A stretch of 64,000 nt of DNA. Source: Akkermansia muciniphila (GTDB taxonomy: Bacteria; Verrucomicrobiota; Verrucomicrobiia; Verrucomicrobiales; Akkermansiaceae). Below, in pieces: positions 1-8,155 of the stretch. Position 1 is the first letter of the stretch; each line of letters opens with the position of its first letter. The DNA lies in NCBI RefSeq assembly GCF_030848305.1, contig NZ_CP114598.1:1054001-1118000 (forward strand), in the 5' to 3' direction. The notes under the pieces are model-generated. The model was not told the DNA's origin. It ran no database searches and saw only the letters and a program-made list of their open reading frames with translations. The position numbers and the translations under genes are program-made.

Positions 1-55
1 CCGTAAGCAGGTCTTTCTGGGCGTCGTGGATGGCATCAATGTATGTTACGCTCAT
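1..55 (-). CDS. 2-oxoacid dehydrogenase E1 beta subunit (5' end only)
   Basis: Only the first 18 codons are in the window, reading MSVTYIDAIHDAQKDLLT from an ATG at 55-53. This N-terminus is typical of E1 beta chains of pyruvate, acetoin or branched-chain dehydrogenases. It starts 21 bases after the E1 alpha stop on the same strand, so the two form an operon. A GGAAG stretch before the ATG can act as ribosome binding site. The rest of the gene lies beyond the window edge, so substrate specificity cannot be judged. Confidence 0.75.
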   Translation of the reverse strand, partial: MSVTYIDAIHDAQKDLLT

Positions 56-76
56 GGGAATCTTCCGTTTGCTGGC

Positions 77-1078
77 TTAATAAGGTCTCCATACCGTGGC
101 GTTCCAGTCTTCCCGGAAGGGGTCCGGCTCCGGTTCCCGCTGCGCGGTGGCTACGGCCAGCTGGACTTCGTCGGCATACTGTTTTTTCAGAGCCGCCGTT
201 TCTTCCGGCGTGAGCCAGCCGGCTGCCAGCAGCTGCCGTTCCGCGACCGCCACGGGGTCTTTTTTTTCATATTCCTCTTTCAGCTCCCTGGGGATGTAGG
301 AGGCGTCGTCATGCTCCCCGTGCCCGCACATGCGGAGGGTCTTGGCAAGCACCCACTGGGGCCCCCGGCCTTCCCTCGCGTTCTTGACGGCGGCCCGGAA
401 GGTTTCCAGCGTGGCCATGAAGTCCGTGCCGTCCGTTTCATGCACGGTGAATCCGTAGCCGCGGCCCCTGTCCGCCAGGGAGGCTTCTCCGAATTCCCTG
501 ATATTGGGAGTAGAGTAGGCAAATTGATTATTGGTCACCACGAGCACCAGCGGCAGCCGCTCCACCTTCGCCATATTGGCGGCTTCATGGAAAGCTCCTG
601 TGGACGTGGTGCCGTCTCCGCAGAAAGCCACTCCCACGGGGCCGGGCAGTTTGCCGTCCAGGCGCTTGGCGAAAAGGCAGCCGATGACGAAAGCCACCGT
701 GCTGCCCAGATGGCTGATGGGAGCCATATAGCCTTCCGCGGGCAGGCCCCGGTGGACATTGCCGTCCCGCCCTTTCATGCATCCCAGGGCGGAACCCAGG
801 TAGGCGCGCGCCGCTTCAATAATCGGTTCCCCCCAGGCGACGCGTGCCGCCTGTTCCCGGATGAACGGGGCGATGACATCGTAGCCGGCAGTCAGAAAGA
901 CGCCTCCGCACGCGGCAATCGCTTCATGCCCGCGGCCCAGATAAACGCCCCCCGTAATTTTGCCCGCTTTGTAAAGGCTGGAAATTTTGGTGTCGAAGGC
1001 CCGCGCCAGCAACATGGCCTTGAAAGCCCTGACGGCATTTTCCTTTAAGTCCGGTTGTGTAGTGTCGCAATGTGCCAC
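77..1078 (-). CDS. 2-oxoacid dehydrogenase E1 alpha subunit (pyruvate/acetoin type)
   Basis: The 333-residue protein is a thiamine-diphosphate-dependent E1 alpha chain, which decarboxylates a 2-oxoacid and passes the acyl group to E2 lipoate. The ThDP/Mg signature begins at GDGTTSTGAFHEA near residue 152 and closes with the NNQFAYS segment about 30 residues later. The conserved entry helix (MLLARAFDTKISSLYKAGKI) starts near residue 22. The length is normal for the split alpha/beta form. The reading begins with GTG at 1078, since no in-frame ATG lies upstream; the first in-frame ATG is codon 22 and would cut the entry helix. The E1 beta gene follows directly. Pyruvate and acetoin subtypes cannot be separated from this chain alone. 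Confidence 0.88.
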   Translation of the reverse strand: MAHCDTTQPDLKENAVRAFKAMLLARAFDTKISSLYKAGKITGGVYLGRGHEAIAACGGVFLTAGYDVIAPFIREQAARVAWGEPIIEAARAYLGSALGCMKGRDGNVHRGLPAEGYMAPISHLGSTVAFVIGCLFAKRLDGKLPGPVGVAFCGDGTTSTGAFHEAANMAKVERLPLVLVVTNNQFAYSTPNIREFGEASLADRGRGYGFTVHETDGTDFMATLETFRAAVKNAREGRGPQWVLAKTLRMCGHGEHDDASYIPRELKEEYEKKDPVAVAERQLLAAGWLTPEETAALKKQYADEVQLAVATAQREPEPDPFREDWNATVWRPY

Positions 1079-1084
1079 CCCATT

Positions 1085-1112
1085 ATTCTATATGCTGCAT
1101 AAGGAAATGCAA
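1085..1112 (-). promoter_or_regulatory. Possible promoter of the E1 alpha/beta operon
   Basis: On the minus strand TTGCAT (1112-1107) is followed after 16 bases by TAGAAT (1090-1085). The -10 box matches consensus at 5 of 6 positions but the -35 box is poor. The predicted transcription start falls at about 1078, the GTG start codon itself, so the message would be leaderless or translation would start further in. This is an inference from spacing only. Confidence 0.3.
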
Positions 1113-1296
1113 TGCCATTTCATGAAACTGCCTGAGACTTTATGTCCGCGGGAGCGGGGCCGCGCCGCAGGGCGGTCCCGGGCCGCCGGAAGCGCTTTTG
1201 CGTCTTCTGTTCCCGCCGCGGAAAACTTTTCGCGAACGCCGCCGGAACAGGGGGGCGGAGCGCGCTTATTTTCCCCATGGCAGGGGCCGTGAAAGG

Positions 1297-1322
1297 CTCC
1301 TGCCGCCTTGTTGCGGCAGGAG
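1297..1322. other. Perfect 10-bp hairpin in the 1079-1672 intergenic region
   Basis: CTCCTGCCGC (1297-1306) and GCGGCAGGAG (1313-1322) form a perfect 10-bp stem with a 6-base loop. No T-run follows on either strand, so it is not a typical intrinsic terminator. The surrounding 1141-1340 stretch is very G+C rich and open in several frames on both strands, but none of those frames resembles a protein. Confidence 0.5.
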
Positions 1323-1356
1323 TTCCCGCATGCCGTGCATGAGGGGCATTGACGAT

Positions 1357-1376
1357 GCGTATTTCGAATCCGCTGT
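1357..1376 (+). repeat. Left arm of inverted repeat flanking a 233-bp segment
   Basis: This 20-base arm matches the reverse complement of 1610-1629 at 19 positions, including 16 identical in a row (1361-1376 against 1610-1625). The core has a TTCGAA centre and is itself partly palindromic. The pair brackets 1377-1609, which holds no convincing gene. The arrangement resembles the recombination sites of invertible promoter segments, but no recombinase gene is present in the window. Confidence 0.65.
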
Positions 1377-1606
1377 TCACGCTGCGGTTTGACAGGAAAA
1401 GTCTTAGAAAATATCCCGCTTATCCCAAAATATGTCCTCAGTGAAACGGCAGGCGCGCGTTACCCCCGGAGAACAGCGGCGGCCAGTATCCGAAGGATCA
1501 TGAGAGACAAATGCAATTTTTTTATTATCAATACATTTCTCATTCACACAGAACACGCGTTTTCCATGACGGCACAAAAAATGCATATCCTACTAAAATA
1601 ATAGGA

Positions 1607-1635
1607 TTGACAGCGGATTCGAAATCCGCTATTTA
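1607..1635 (+). promoter_or_regulatory. Predicted autotransporter promoter with -35 box across the repeat junction
   Basis: TTGACA (1607-1612) is followed by a 17-base spacer and TATTTA (1630-1635). Transcription would start near 1642, about 30 bases before the autotransporter ATG. The TTG lies in the bracketed segment and the ACA is the first three bases of the right repeat arm. If the segment were inverted, the hexamer would read TGAACA. The -35 box is a perfect match but the -10 box is moderate. Confidence 0.45.
1610..1629 (-). repeat. Right arm of inverted repeat flanking a 233-bp segment
   Basis: This is the partner of the 1357-1376 arm. The site forms its own hairpin, because AGCGGATT and AATCCGCT flank a CGA centre (1612-1630). 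It sits between the -35 and -10 boxes of the predicted autotransporter promoter, so a protein bound here could also block transcription. Confidence 0.65.
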
Positions 1636-1672
1636 GCGGGCCTTCCAATATTAATGATTCTTTTTAAAAGAT

Positions 1673-4600
1673 ATGAGACTTATTCTTCCATTGCCGTTGC
1701 GCCGCTTCCTGCTGGGTCGTCTTCTGTTTTCCGTAACGCTGGCGACTGCCGCTTCCGGGGCGGAATTCGTGGTGGACGCCGCCCAGGCAACCAACCCGGG
1801 GCAGCATGTGTATAACACGCTTCAGGAACTGGCTGCTTCCGGAACGCTGTCTTCCGGGGATACCGTCATTCTGCACAATGACGATTCCTCGCTGACTGGC
1901 GGTCTGACGGTAGCCGTTAATTTCCGGTCCAATGATCCGGATACTTTCCGCACCATCGATTTGGCAAAATTGGGGGGAGGGGACTGTTTATATAGATTCA
2001 ACTTCAATCCCTTTAGGCCCGACTCTTCTGGAGATCCCGATATGTCAGGAGTTCTTGACGTGAACGGAGTTGGCACTTTAATGCTGGATTCTATCATTCT
2101 GAGTAATGGTCGTGGCCTACAGATGGATGAGTACGCCCTTGCTACAAAAATAATAGGCGATATTCAATTTAAGAATTCTTCTGGGAGAGCCGCCATCTAT
2201 GCCGAAAATGTCGTTTACGACGTCAATGCCAGCCTCAGAAGAGCTATCTCCCTGACATTGGAAGATAACACAGTTTTCTCCAATAATGATCGTGCTATAA
2301 AGATTTGTGATACAAGAATCGCAATAGGAGATAACGCCATATTCTCCGGTAATAGGGACGATACTGAAAAAGATGGCGGAGGTGCGATTTGGTGCAGAAA
2401 TGGAGGTATCATCATAGGGGATAACGCCCTCTTCTCCGGCAATTATGTTGACATGGATTCACGAAACTCCTGGGGTGGAGTATTTTTAGATGACATGGGC
2501 GGAAGTACAATAACTGTAGGGGAGAATGCCCTTTTTATCGGCAACTATGTTTCTTCTAACTCCGACTGTGCTACTGGTGGTGTGATGTGGGTCAGGAAGT
2601 ATGGATTGTACGACAATGTTAAAGATACTGGGGCGATATCCATGGGAGCCAATGCTACATTCATCAATAATTATGCATTCAGTGATTCCGGCAATGCTCT
2701 TGGGGGTGTCATTTACTCTGACGCGGATATCTCTTTCAGCGACGGGGCAACTTTCATCAACAACTATGCCAAGACCTCAGGAGGAGCCATAGAATTAGGA
2801 GGGAAACTCGACCTTTTCGCCCTGACGAAGGACGTGCTTTTCAGCGGCAACATGACCGGGGGTGTTTTCACCCGCCATGACGACGGCAGCTTCTCCGTGA
2901 AAAACGGCATCGCCAATGCTATTTCCATGTCCGATTACTTGACTATTTCAGAACAGGTTGCTCCTGTGCCTACGCTGACATTTGCCGCGGAAGAGGGGCG
3001 TGAAATCCGCTTCAACGACCCGATTACCAGCCGGAATGAACACTCCGACCGTCCACTTACTCTCACGCTCAACCGTTACACGGATGAGGAAGGGAAGGTT
3101 CACGACACAAACGGAACCATCATCTTCAGCGGCGAACTCTACCAGGGGGATGAAGCCCACCTCGCCGCCAGCCGGTACAACAACTTCGTGGCCGACACCA
3201 CCCTCTATGGCGGCTCCCTCCTGCTGAGCGGCAACGCCGTCTTCGGCAGGAATATCGAGGACATCATTAACGACCAAGGCTCCTCCCTGACGGTACGGCA
3301 GGGCACGCTGGAAATCACCGGAGGAAGCACGGCCAACGCCACCTCCTTCTCCCTCTCCGGCAGGGACGCCGTGCTGCGCCCCGGAGACAGCGCCTTCATC
3401 AACGCCAACACCGCCGACTTCTCCCGCGGCTTCACCTTCGACATGCGCCACCAGCTCCAGGCCGGGCCGGACTTCGGCCCGGGCCTGACGCTCTCCGCGG
3501 CTCAATCCTTCACGGCCGGAGGCCTTATCGGCGTGGCGGACACGGGCTCCAACGCCCCGTACTTCTACGCGGACCGCTCCTGGAAACAGGACCGCGTCTT
3601 CCACGTGCTGACAGACGCGGAACACACCCTTCAGGGAAACTTTGACGGGGTCGTCTCCCAGGCCACGGGAACGGACCGGGTGGACTCCCCCTACTCCTAC
3701 ACGGGAACCTGGAGCCACCGGTGGACGGACGCCGACGGAGACGGCTATGCCGAACAGCTCCAGCTGGTCTGGAAGGCGGACGGAACCCCCATCAGCAGCA
3801 TTGACCCGGAACTGGCCGGTGAGCTGGCCTTCAACTCCCTCTGGAGCTCGGCCTCCAACGCGGCGGCCCTGGGCGGCAATGTCCTTTCCCGCCTGAACGC
3901 CTTCCGCCTGGCCGACAAGCATGCGCACGACCTCTGGGGCATGGGCCTGGGAGACTTCGCCCGGCAGCGCAGCCGGGGAGGCGTGGACGGCTACGACTAC
4001 AACGGAGGCGGCTACTCCGTGGGGGCGGACAGCGGGTTCGGCCATGACAACGGCATCTGGGGGATCGCCTTCGGCCAGCTCTACGGGCATGCCAAAAGCC
4101 GGGACTTCCAGGGCCGGAACACGCAGGACACCCGGATGGGCTCCCTGTACTGGGGCCGTCTGCTGGAAGAAAGCAGCAGGCGCGCCCGCTGGACCTTCAA
4201 GGGAAGCCTCACGTGGGCGGAGACGCACAACAAAATGAACAGCCGCCTGGGCGGAGCTCCGGCATCCACAGCCAAATGGAACAACGAAACGTGGCTGGCG
4301 CAGGCGGAAGTGTCCCGGACGGCGGACTATGCCGGAGGGTGGAGGCTGACGCCCTTCCTGAGGGTGGAATTCACGCACGGCACGCAGGACGCCTTCCGGG
4401 AACAGGGAGGGTACGGCCGTGATTTCGGAGGGGCGACGCTGAAGCGCCTGTCCATTCCCGTGGGGCTGGAAATAGGCAGGACGGACGAATGGAAGGGAAG
4501 GCCGTGGGCGCAGGCCCTGCGCGTGTCCTACGTGGGAGACGTCCTGCAGGACGCGCCGGAAGGAACGGTGTACAGCCCGTACAGCGACATGAGCTGGAGG

Positions 4601-4759
4601 GGGAGGGCGGTGAGCCCGGAACGGCACGGCCTGCGCGCGGAGTACAACACGTCCCTGCAGTGCAATGAGCGCTGGAGCGTGTACGGAGGCTACAGCCTGG
4701 AAGCGAGAGGAAACTCCCTGTACCACCGCGTCAATGCCGGCGTGGCCAGGAGTTTCTAG
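1673..4759 (+). CDS. Autotransporter with Pmp-like repeat passenger and C-terminal beta-barrel
   Basis: The 1028-residue protein should be exported by type V secretion to the outer membrane or cell surface. Residues 1-30 form a signal peptide ending ASG-AEF. The passenger (about 30-720) carries repeated FxxN and GGA[IV]-like motifs, for example FSGN, FINNYA, GGAIWC and SGGAIEL, as in chlamydial Pmp and other beta-helix adhesins. A barrel domain of about 275 residues starts near residue 750 (LWGMGLGDFARQ) and ends in the expected terminal phenylalanine (NAGVARSF). The DNA for residues about 100-385 is clearly more A+T rich than the barrel, which suggests an exchanged or fast-evolving passenger. 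A candidate invertible promoter lies just upstream. Ligand and function are unknown. Confidence 0.88.
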   Translation: MRLILPLPLRRFLLGRLLFSVTLATAASGAEFVVDAAQATNPGQHVYNTLQELAASGTLSSGDTVILHNDDSSLTGGLTVAVNFRSNDPDTFRTIDLAKLGGGDCLYRFNFNPFRPDSSGDPDMSGVLDVNGVGTLMLDSIILSNGRGLQMDEYALATKIIGDIQFKNSSGRAAIYAENVVYDVNASLRRAISLTLEDNTVFSNNDRAIKICDTRIAIGDNAIFSGNRDDTEKDGGGAIWCRNGGIIIGDNALFSGNYVDMDSRNSWGGVFLDDMGGSTITVGENALFIGNYVSSNSDCATGGVMWVRKYGLYDNVKDTGAISMGANATFINNYAFSDSGNALGGVIYSDADISFSDGATFINNYAKTSGGAIELGGKLDLFALTKDVLFSGNMTGGVFTRHDDGSFSVKNGIANAISMSDYLTISEQVAPVPTLTFAAEEGREIRFNDPITSRNEHSDRPLTLTLNRYTDEEGKVHDTNGTIIFSGELYQGDEAHLAASRYNNFVADTTLYGGSLLLSGNAVFGRNIEDIINDQGSSLTVRQGTLEITGGSTANATSFSLSGRDAVLRPGDSAFINANTADFSRGFTFDMRHQLQAGPDFGPGLTLSAAQSFTAGGLIGVADTGSNAPYFYADRSWKQDRVFHVLTDAEHTLQGNFDGVVSQATGTDRVDSPYSYTGTWSHRWTDADGDGYAEQLQLVWKADGTPISSIDPELAGELAFNSLWSSASNAAALGGNVLSRLNAFRLADKHAHDLWGMGLGDFARQRSRGGVDGYDYNGGGYSVGADSGFGHDNGIWGIAFGQLYGHAKSRDFQGRNTQDTRMGSLYWGRLLEESSRRARWTFKGSLTWAETHNKMNSRLGGAPASTAKWNNETWLAQAEVSRTADYAGGWRLTPFLRVEFTHGTQDAFREQGGYGRDFGGATLKRLSIPVGLEIGRTDEWKGRPWAQALRVSYVGDVLQDAPEGTVYSPYSDMSWRGRAVSPERHGLRAEYNTSLQCNERWSVYGGYSLEARGNSLYHRVNAGVARSF

Positions 4760-4807
4760 AAGGCTCTTCGAGGAACTCAACTATAAACATCATCCTATTA
4801 TTTCAGC

Positions 4808-5251
4808 ATGAATATACGCAAAAAAGTGATATTTGCCGTCATGGCGCTGGCCATTCCTTCATCATGGGCGGATATTCCGGAATCCTCCGTACCCGCCGCG
4901 GCCGTCTCCGCCGTTAAAGGCGCTTGGCCCAGGGCCGGCTTCATTGAATGGGACGCCAGCGGGTCAGGAAAACTTTATGAAGCCGAGTTCAAAATTAACG
5001 GTTTTGAATTTGACGTCAAAGTGACTCCTGAAGGAAAGATCATCCGGGTGAAGGAAGAGATAGCGGTATCTTCCCTTCCTGAGCCGGTTCGCGCGGCCGC
5101 TTTGAAGCCGTACCCCGGCGGCAGAATCAGAGAGGCGGACAAAGTGACGGAAGGAGAACTCATCCGTTACAAGGTGGAGGTAGTGGACAATCTGGACGAT
5201 TACGATGTTCTGCTGACTCCGGACGGCACGATCCTTTACGTTGACCATTAA
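4808..5251 (+). CDS. Secreted PepSY-like domain protein
   Basis: The 147-residue protein has a signal peptide (MNIRKKVIFAVMALAIPSSWA, cut before DIPE). Two similar units follow, about residues 27-85 and 88-147. Each has a short helix starting with a VP or LP motif (VPAAAVSAVKGAWP, LPEPVRAAALKPYP) and then beta strands (YEAEFKINGFEFDVKVTPEGKI, YKVEVVDNLDDYDVLLTPDGTI). This is the PepSY-like layout found in many periplasmic proteins of gut bacteria, whose exact role is mostly unknown. The gene lies 48 bases after the autotransporter stop and before a remnant of a second autotransporter end, so it may belong with that system or have been carried with it. Confidence 0.7.
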   Translation: MNIRKKVIFAVMALAIPSSWADIPESSVPAAAVSAVKGAWPRAGFIEWDASGSGKLYEAEFKINGFEFDVKVTPEGKIIRVKEEIAVSSLPEPVRAAALKPYPGGRIREADKVTEGELIRYKVEVVDNLDDYDVLLTPDGTILYVDH

Positions 5252-5267
5252 ACGGCTCTGCCCATAG

Positions 5268-5342
5268 GGGAACTCCGTGTCCTGCCGGGTGAATGCCGGC
5301 GTGGCCCGGAGCTTCCGGGAACAATTCTTCAGTAATACCTGA
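5268..5342 (+). pseudogene. Remnant of an autotransporter beta-barrel C-terminus
   Basis: Read in frame, 5268-5315 gives GNSVSCRVNAGVARSF, against GNSLYHRVNAGVARSF at the end of the upstream autotransporter; 39 of 48 bases agree. It continues for eight more codons (REQFFSNT) to a TGA at 5340-5342. A TAG directly precedes the match, so it has no coding connection upstream. I read this as the surviving 3' end of a second, mostly deleted autotransporter gene. Confidence 0.75.
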
Positions 5343-5360
5343 AGTCATCAAGGAAGTAAG

Positions 5361-5401
5361 GAGGGGGCGTTTTCCGCGCAGGCCGCGGGAGGCGCCCCCT
5401 C
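5361..5401. terminator. Hairpin between convergent genes, possible bidirectional terminator
   Basis: GAGGGGGCG (5361-5369) pairs with CGCCCCCTC (5393-5401), a perfect 9-bp stem. It sits between the autotransporter/PepSY genes and the convergent protease gene. No strong T-run follows on either strand, so termination is inferred from position and stem strength. The rest of 5343-5585 shows nothing else recognisable. Confidence 0.4.
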
Positions 5402-5585
5402 TGATTGACGGGCGATCGTCGGCACGATGACGATGTTTTGCCGGCACCGGATGGCGTTTGTTTTTTCCATTTCCCCTGTGCGCGGCGCGGCATGCGCCCA
5501 GGTGGAGGCTGTGGGCCGGCGGCCGGGCCAGGCAGCCCGGACAGGTTTCCAGAGGATGATTTTTCCTCCGCAGCGCGGCGCGGAA

Positions 5586-6344
5586 TTATTCCCTGCCGCG
5601 GGCGTTCAGGAAAATGAACACGTAATACAGCAGCATGGCCAGGGAGGAAAGCGCGCCTACCACGTAAGTCATGGCGGCCCAGAACAGGGCGCTTTTGGCC
5701 TTTCCATGGTCGAAATAATTCATCAGGCGGGAGCGGTCCAGCCATTTCAAAGCCCTGGCGGAGGCGTCAAATTCCACGGGAAGCGTGATGAACGCGAAGA
5801 CCGTGGTCACGGCAAACAGACCGATGCCCAGCCCCAGCACCCACGGAGAGCCGCCCATGGCCAGCAGCACAATGCCGATCATCAGCACCATGCCCACCAG
5901 GTTGGAGGAGAGCTGGACGATGGGAACCAGCGCGGACCGCAGGCCCAGCCAGTGGTAAGCCTGGGCGTGCTGCACGGCATGCCCCACTTCATGGGCGGCG
6001 ACGGCCGCGGCGGCGATGCTGTTGGAATTGTAAACGGACTCGCTCAGGTTGACGGTTTTATTTGCCGGATTGTAATGGTCCGTCAGATGGCCGGGCGTGG
6101 AAATCACTTTCACGTCCGTAATATGGTTGTCCTTCAGCATCTGCTCCGCCACCTCCCGCCCTGTGACGGGAATGGGAATCTGGGAATATTCGCTGAAGCG
6201 GCTCTTCATGCGCGCGCTGACCAGCCAGCTCAGAAGCATGGAACCCAGCAGAATCAGCCAGTAAATGGTATAGGAATGCGTTGGCGCGGTTTCCGCCGTC
6301 TGCACCGTATAGGAAAGGAGATCGATATTGAATAGCTCAATCAT
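5586..6344 (-). CDS. YugP-family membrane zinc metallopeptidase
   Basis: The 252-residue membrane protein matches the neutral zinc metallopeptidase family of Bacillus YugP. An N-terminal membrane segment (IYWLILLGSMLLSWLVSA) is followed by the zinc site HEVGH near residue 117 (VAAHEVGHAVQHAQ). Further hydrophobic segments follow: SALVPIVQLSSNLVGMVLMIGIVLLAM, LGIGLFAVTTVFAFITLPVEF and a C-terminal one. The conserved VEFDAS-RAL motif after the third segment is present. The substrate is unknown. It is transcribed away from cobA-hemD, with about 220 bases between them. Confidence 0.85.
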   Translation of the reverse strand: MIELFNIDLLSYTVQTAETAPTHSYTIYWLILLGSMLLSWLVSARMKSRFSEYSQIPIPVTGREVAEQMLKDNHITDVKVISTPGHLTDHYNPANKTVNLSESVYNSNSIAAAAVAAHEVGHAVQHAQAYHWLGLRSALVPIVQLSSNLVGMVLMIGIVLLAMGGSPWVLGLGIGLFAVTTVFAFITLPVEFDASARALKWLDRSRLMNYFDHGKAKSALFWAAMTYVVGALSSLAMLLYYVFIFLNARGRE

Positions 6345-6565
6345 TGCAAATTTGACCTTATATCACTAGGCTTTGTTGAATCCAGAGGGCGCCGTGTCAG
6401 CCTCCGGGGGAGTCCCCGGCTTCTGTCATACGGAATAATGGCATTTATTAAGAAACGGGAATCCTTTTGCGGATGTTTCGCGACAGGTGGGCCATCCATG
6501 AAATGAATCCGGGCATGGCGGGGTTTCTTGTCGCCAAAAAGCGGATGGTGGAGTTGAATGGCGGC

Positions 6566-8086
6566 ATGCAACAGGGTATTGTTTATTTGCTTGGAGCGGG
6601 TCCCGGCGACCCCGGGCTGATCACCGTCCGCGGGCGGGAACTGCTGGGAATGGCGGAAGTGCTGGTATATGATGCGCTGAGTTCGGCGGAAATGCTGAAC
6701 TGGGCCCCTGCTGCATGCGAAAGGATTTTTGTGGGGAAGCGGGCTTCCCGCCACGCCCTGCCGCAGGAGGAAATCAACGCCCTGCTGGTCAGGCTGGGCC
6801 GTGCCGGGAAAAAAGTGGTGCGCCTGAAGGGGGGCGACCCCTACGTCTTCGGGCGCGGGGGGGAGGAGGCGGACGCCCTGCATGAAGCGGGCATCCCGTT
6901 TGAAGTGATTCCGGGCGTTACTTCCGCCATTGCGGGGCCGGCCTACGCGGGCATTCCGGTGACGCACCGCAGGTATTGCACGCAGTTCACCGTATTCACA
7001 GGGCATGAAGACGTGAACAAGAAGGCGTCTTCCCTGGACCTGAAGGGAATAGCGGGAGCGCAGGGCACGAAAATCATGCTGATGGGAATGCAGAAACTGG
7101 CGGATGTGTGCGAAGCCCTGATCGGGTACGGGCAGGAGCCGTCTGCGCCTGCCGCCGCCGTCCAGTGGGCCACCACGGGCGTTCAGCGTACGGTTACGGG
7201 CACTGTGAAAACACTGCCCGCCAGGGTGCAAAAGGCCGGTTTGAGCGCTCCCGCAGTAGTGGTCATCGGGGATGTGGTGAAAGAACGCGAGTCCCTGAAC
7301 TGGTTTGAACAGCTGCCTCTGTTCGGCAAGCGCATCGTGGTGACGCGCACCCGCGCCCAGGCAGGGGAATTGAGCGCGCGCCTGCGCCGTCTGGGGGCGG
7401 AAGTGCTGGAGATGCCTGTCATACGCATTGCCCCGCCCTCCAACAGGAGGGAATTTGCGGAAAGCGTGGTGCACGCCCACACGTATGACTGGCTGGTGTT
7501 TTCCAGCCCCAACGGGGTGGAGCGCTTCTTCCAGGCGTTTTTTGCCGTGTACAGGGACATCCGGAGCATTGGCGGAGCCAGGATTGCGGCCATCGGGCCG
7601 GGGACGGAGGCGAAGCTCCGGGAATACGGGCTGGCCGTGGATATCATGCCTAAGAAGTTTGTGGCGGAAGGCCTCGTTAAAGCGTTCAGGGACGCGCGCG
7701 AAGAAATCGGAAGCATTGAGCACAGCACTTTCCTGTGGGTGCGCGGAGAAGAAGCCCGCCGCGTGATTTATGACGGGTTGAATGCTCTGGGCGCCATCGT
7801 GGATGAATGCATCGCCTACAAGACGGAGGCGGAAACGGAGGATGCGGCGGGAGCCCAGGAGGCTTTCCGCGAACATGGGGCGGACATTGTGACGTTCACC
7901 AGTTCCTCCACGGCGGAGAACTTCTTCAAGCTGGGGCTTCCGTGGCCGGAGGGCTGCCGGGCCGCCAGCATCGGCCCGGTAACCACGGCAACCCTCAAGG
8001 AACTGGGGCATGCCCCTTCAATTACGGCGAAAACACACGATATCAACGGTCTGGTGGAAGCCATCGTCAAGGCCGCCGGCAAATAG
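6566..8086 (+). CDS. cobA-hemD: Fused uroporphyrinogen-III C-methyltransferase / uroporphyrinogen-III synthase
   Basis: The N-terminal half (about residues 1-245) is a SUMT/CobA methyltransferase that makes precorrin-2 for siroheme or cobalamin. Its motifs are LLGAGPGDPGLITVRG, VRLKGGDPYVFGRGGEE and PGVTSAIAGPAYAGIPVTHR. The C-terminal half (about 250-506) is uroporphyrinogen-III synthase, starting GKRIVVTRTRAQAGEL. The fusion therefore closes the macrocycle and can methylate it, sitting at the heme/siroheme/B12 branch point. The start at 6566 is chosen because the CobA fold begins directly after MQQGIVY and GGAG lies upstream. An in-frame extension to 6467 exists but has no domain support. 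6345-6565 holds no other gene. Confidence 0.92.
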   Translation: MQQGIVYLLGAGPGDPGLITVRGRELLGMAEVLVYDALSSAEMLNWAPAACERIFVGKRASRHALPQEEINALLVRLGRAGKKVVRLKGGDPYVFGRGGEEADALHEAGIPFEVIPGVTSAIAGPAYAGIPVTHRRYCTQFTVFTGHEDVNKKASSLDLKGIAGAQGTKIMLMGMQKLADVCEALIGYGQEPSAPAAAVQWATTGVQRTVTGTVKTLPARVQKAGLSAPAVVVIGDVVKERESLNWFEQLPLFGKRIVVTRTRAQAGELSARLRRLGAEVLEMPVIRIAPPSNRREFAESVVHAHTYDWLVFSSPNGVERFFQAFFAVYRDIRSIGGARIAAIGPGTEAKLREYGLAVDIMPKKFVAEGLVKAFRDAREEIGSIEHSTFLWVRGEEARRVIYDGLNALGAIVDECIAYKTEAETEDAAGAQEAFREHGADIVTFTSSSTAENFFKLGLPWPEGCRAASIGPVTTATLKELGHAPSITAKTHDINGLVEAIVKAAGK

Positions 8087-8155
8087 GGAAAACGGCGCGG
8101 CCGGCGTGAAATGCCGGGCCGGGCAGATGGAAGACACGAGGCGCGGGGAGGCCGT

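Noticed and set aside
26-1048. A 340-codon plus-strand open frame opposite the E1 alpha gene.
   Set aside because: It mirrors the dehydrogenase gene on the other strand; composition and residues are not protein-like, while the minus-strand product has full family motifs.
2948-4780. A 610-codon minus-strand open frame opposite the autotransporter barrel.
   Set aside because: It arises from codon bias of the G+C-rich barrel DNA; no signal, domain or sensible start supports it.
1596-4803. AAATAATAGGAT at 1596-1607 and its reverse complement at 4792-4803 flank the autotransporter gene.
   Set aside because: A 12-base inverted match is expected many times by chance in 64 kb, and the sequence is A+T-biased. 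I do not claim inversion of the whole gene.
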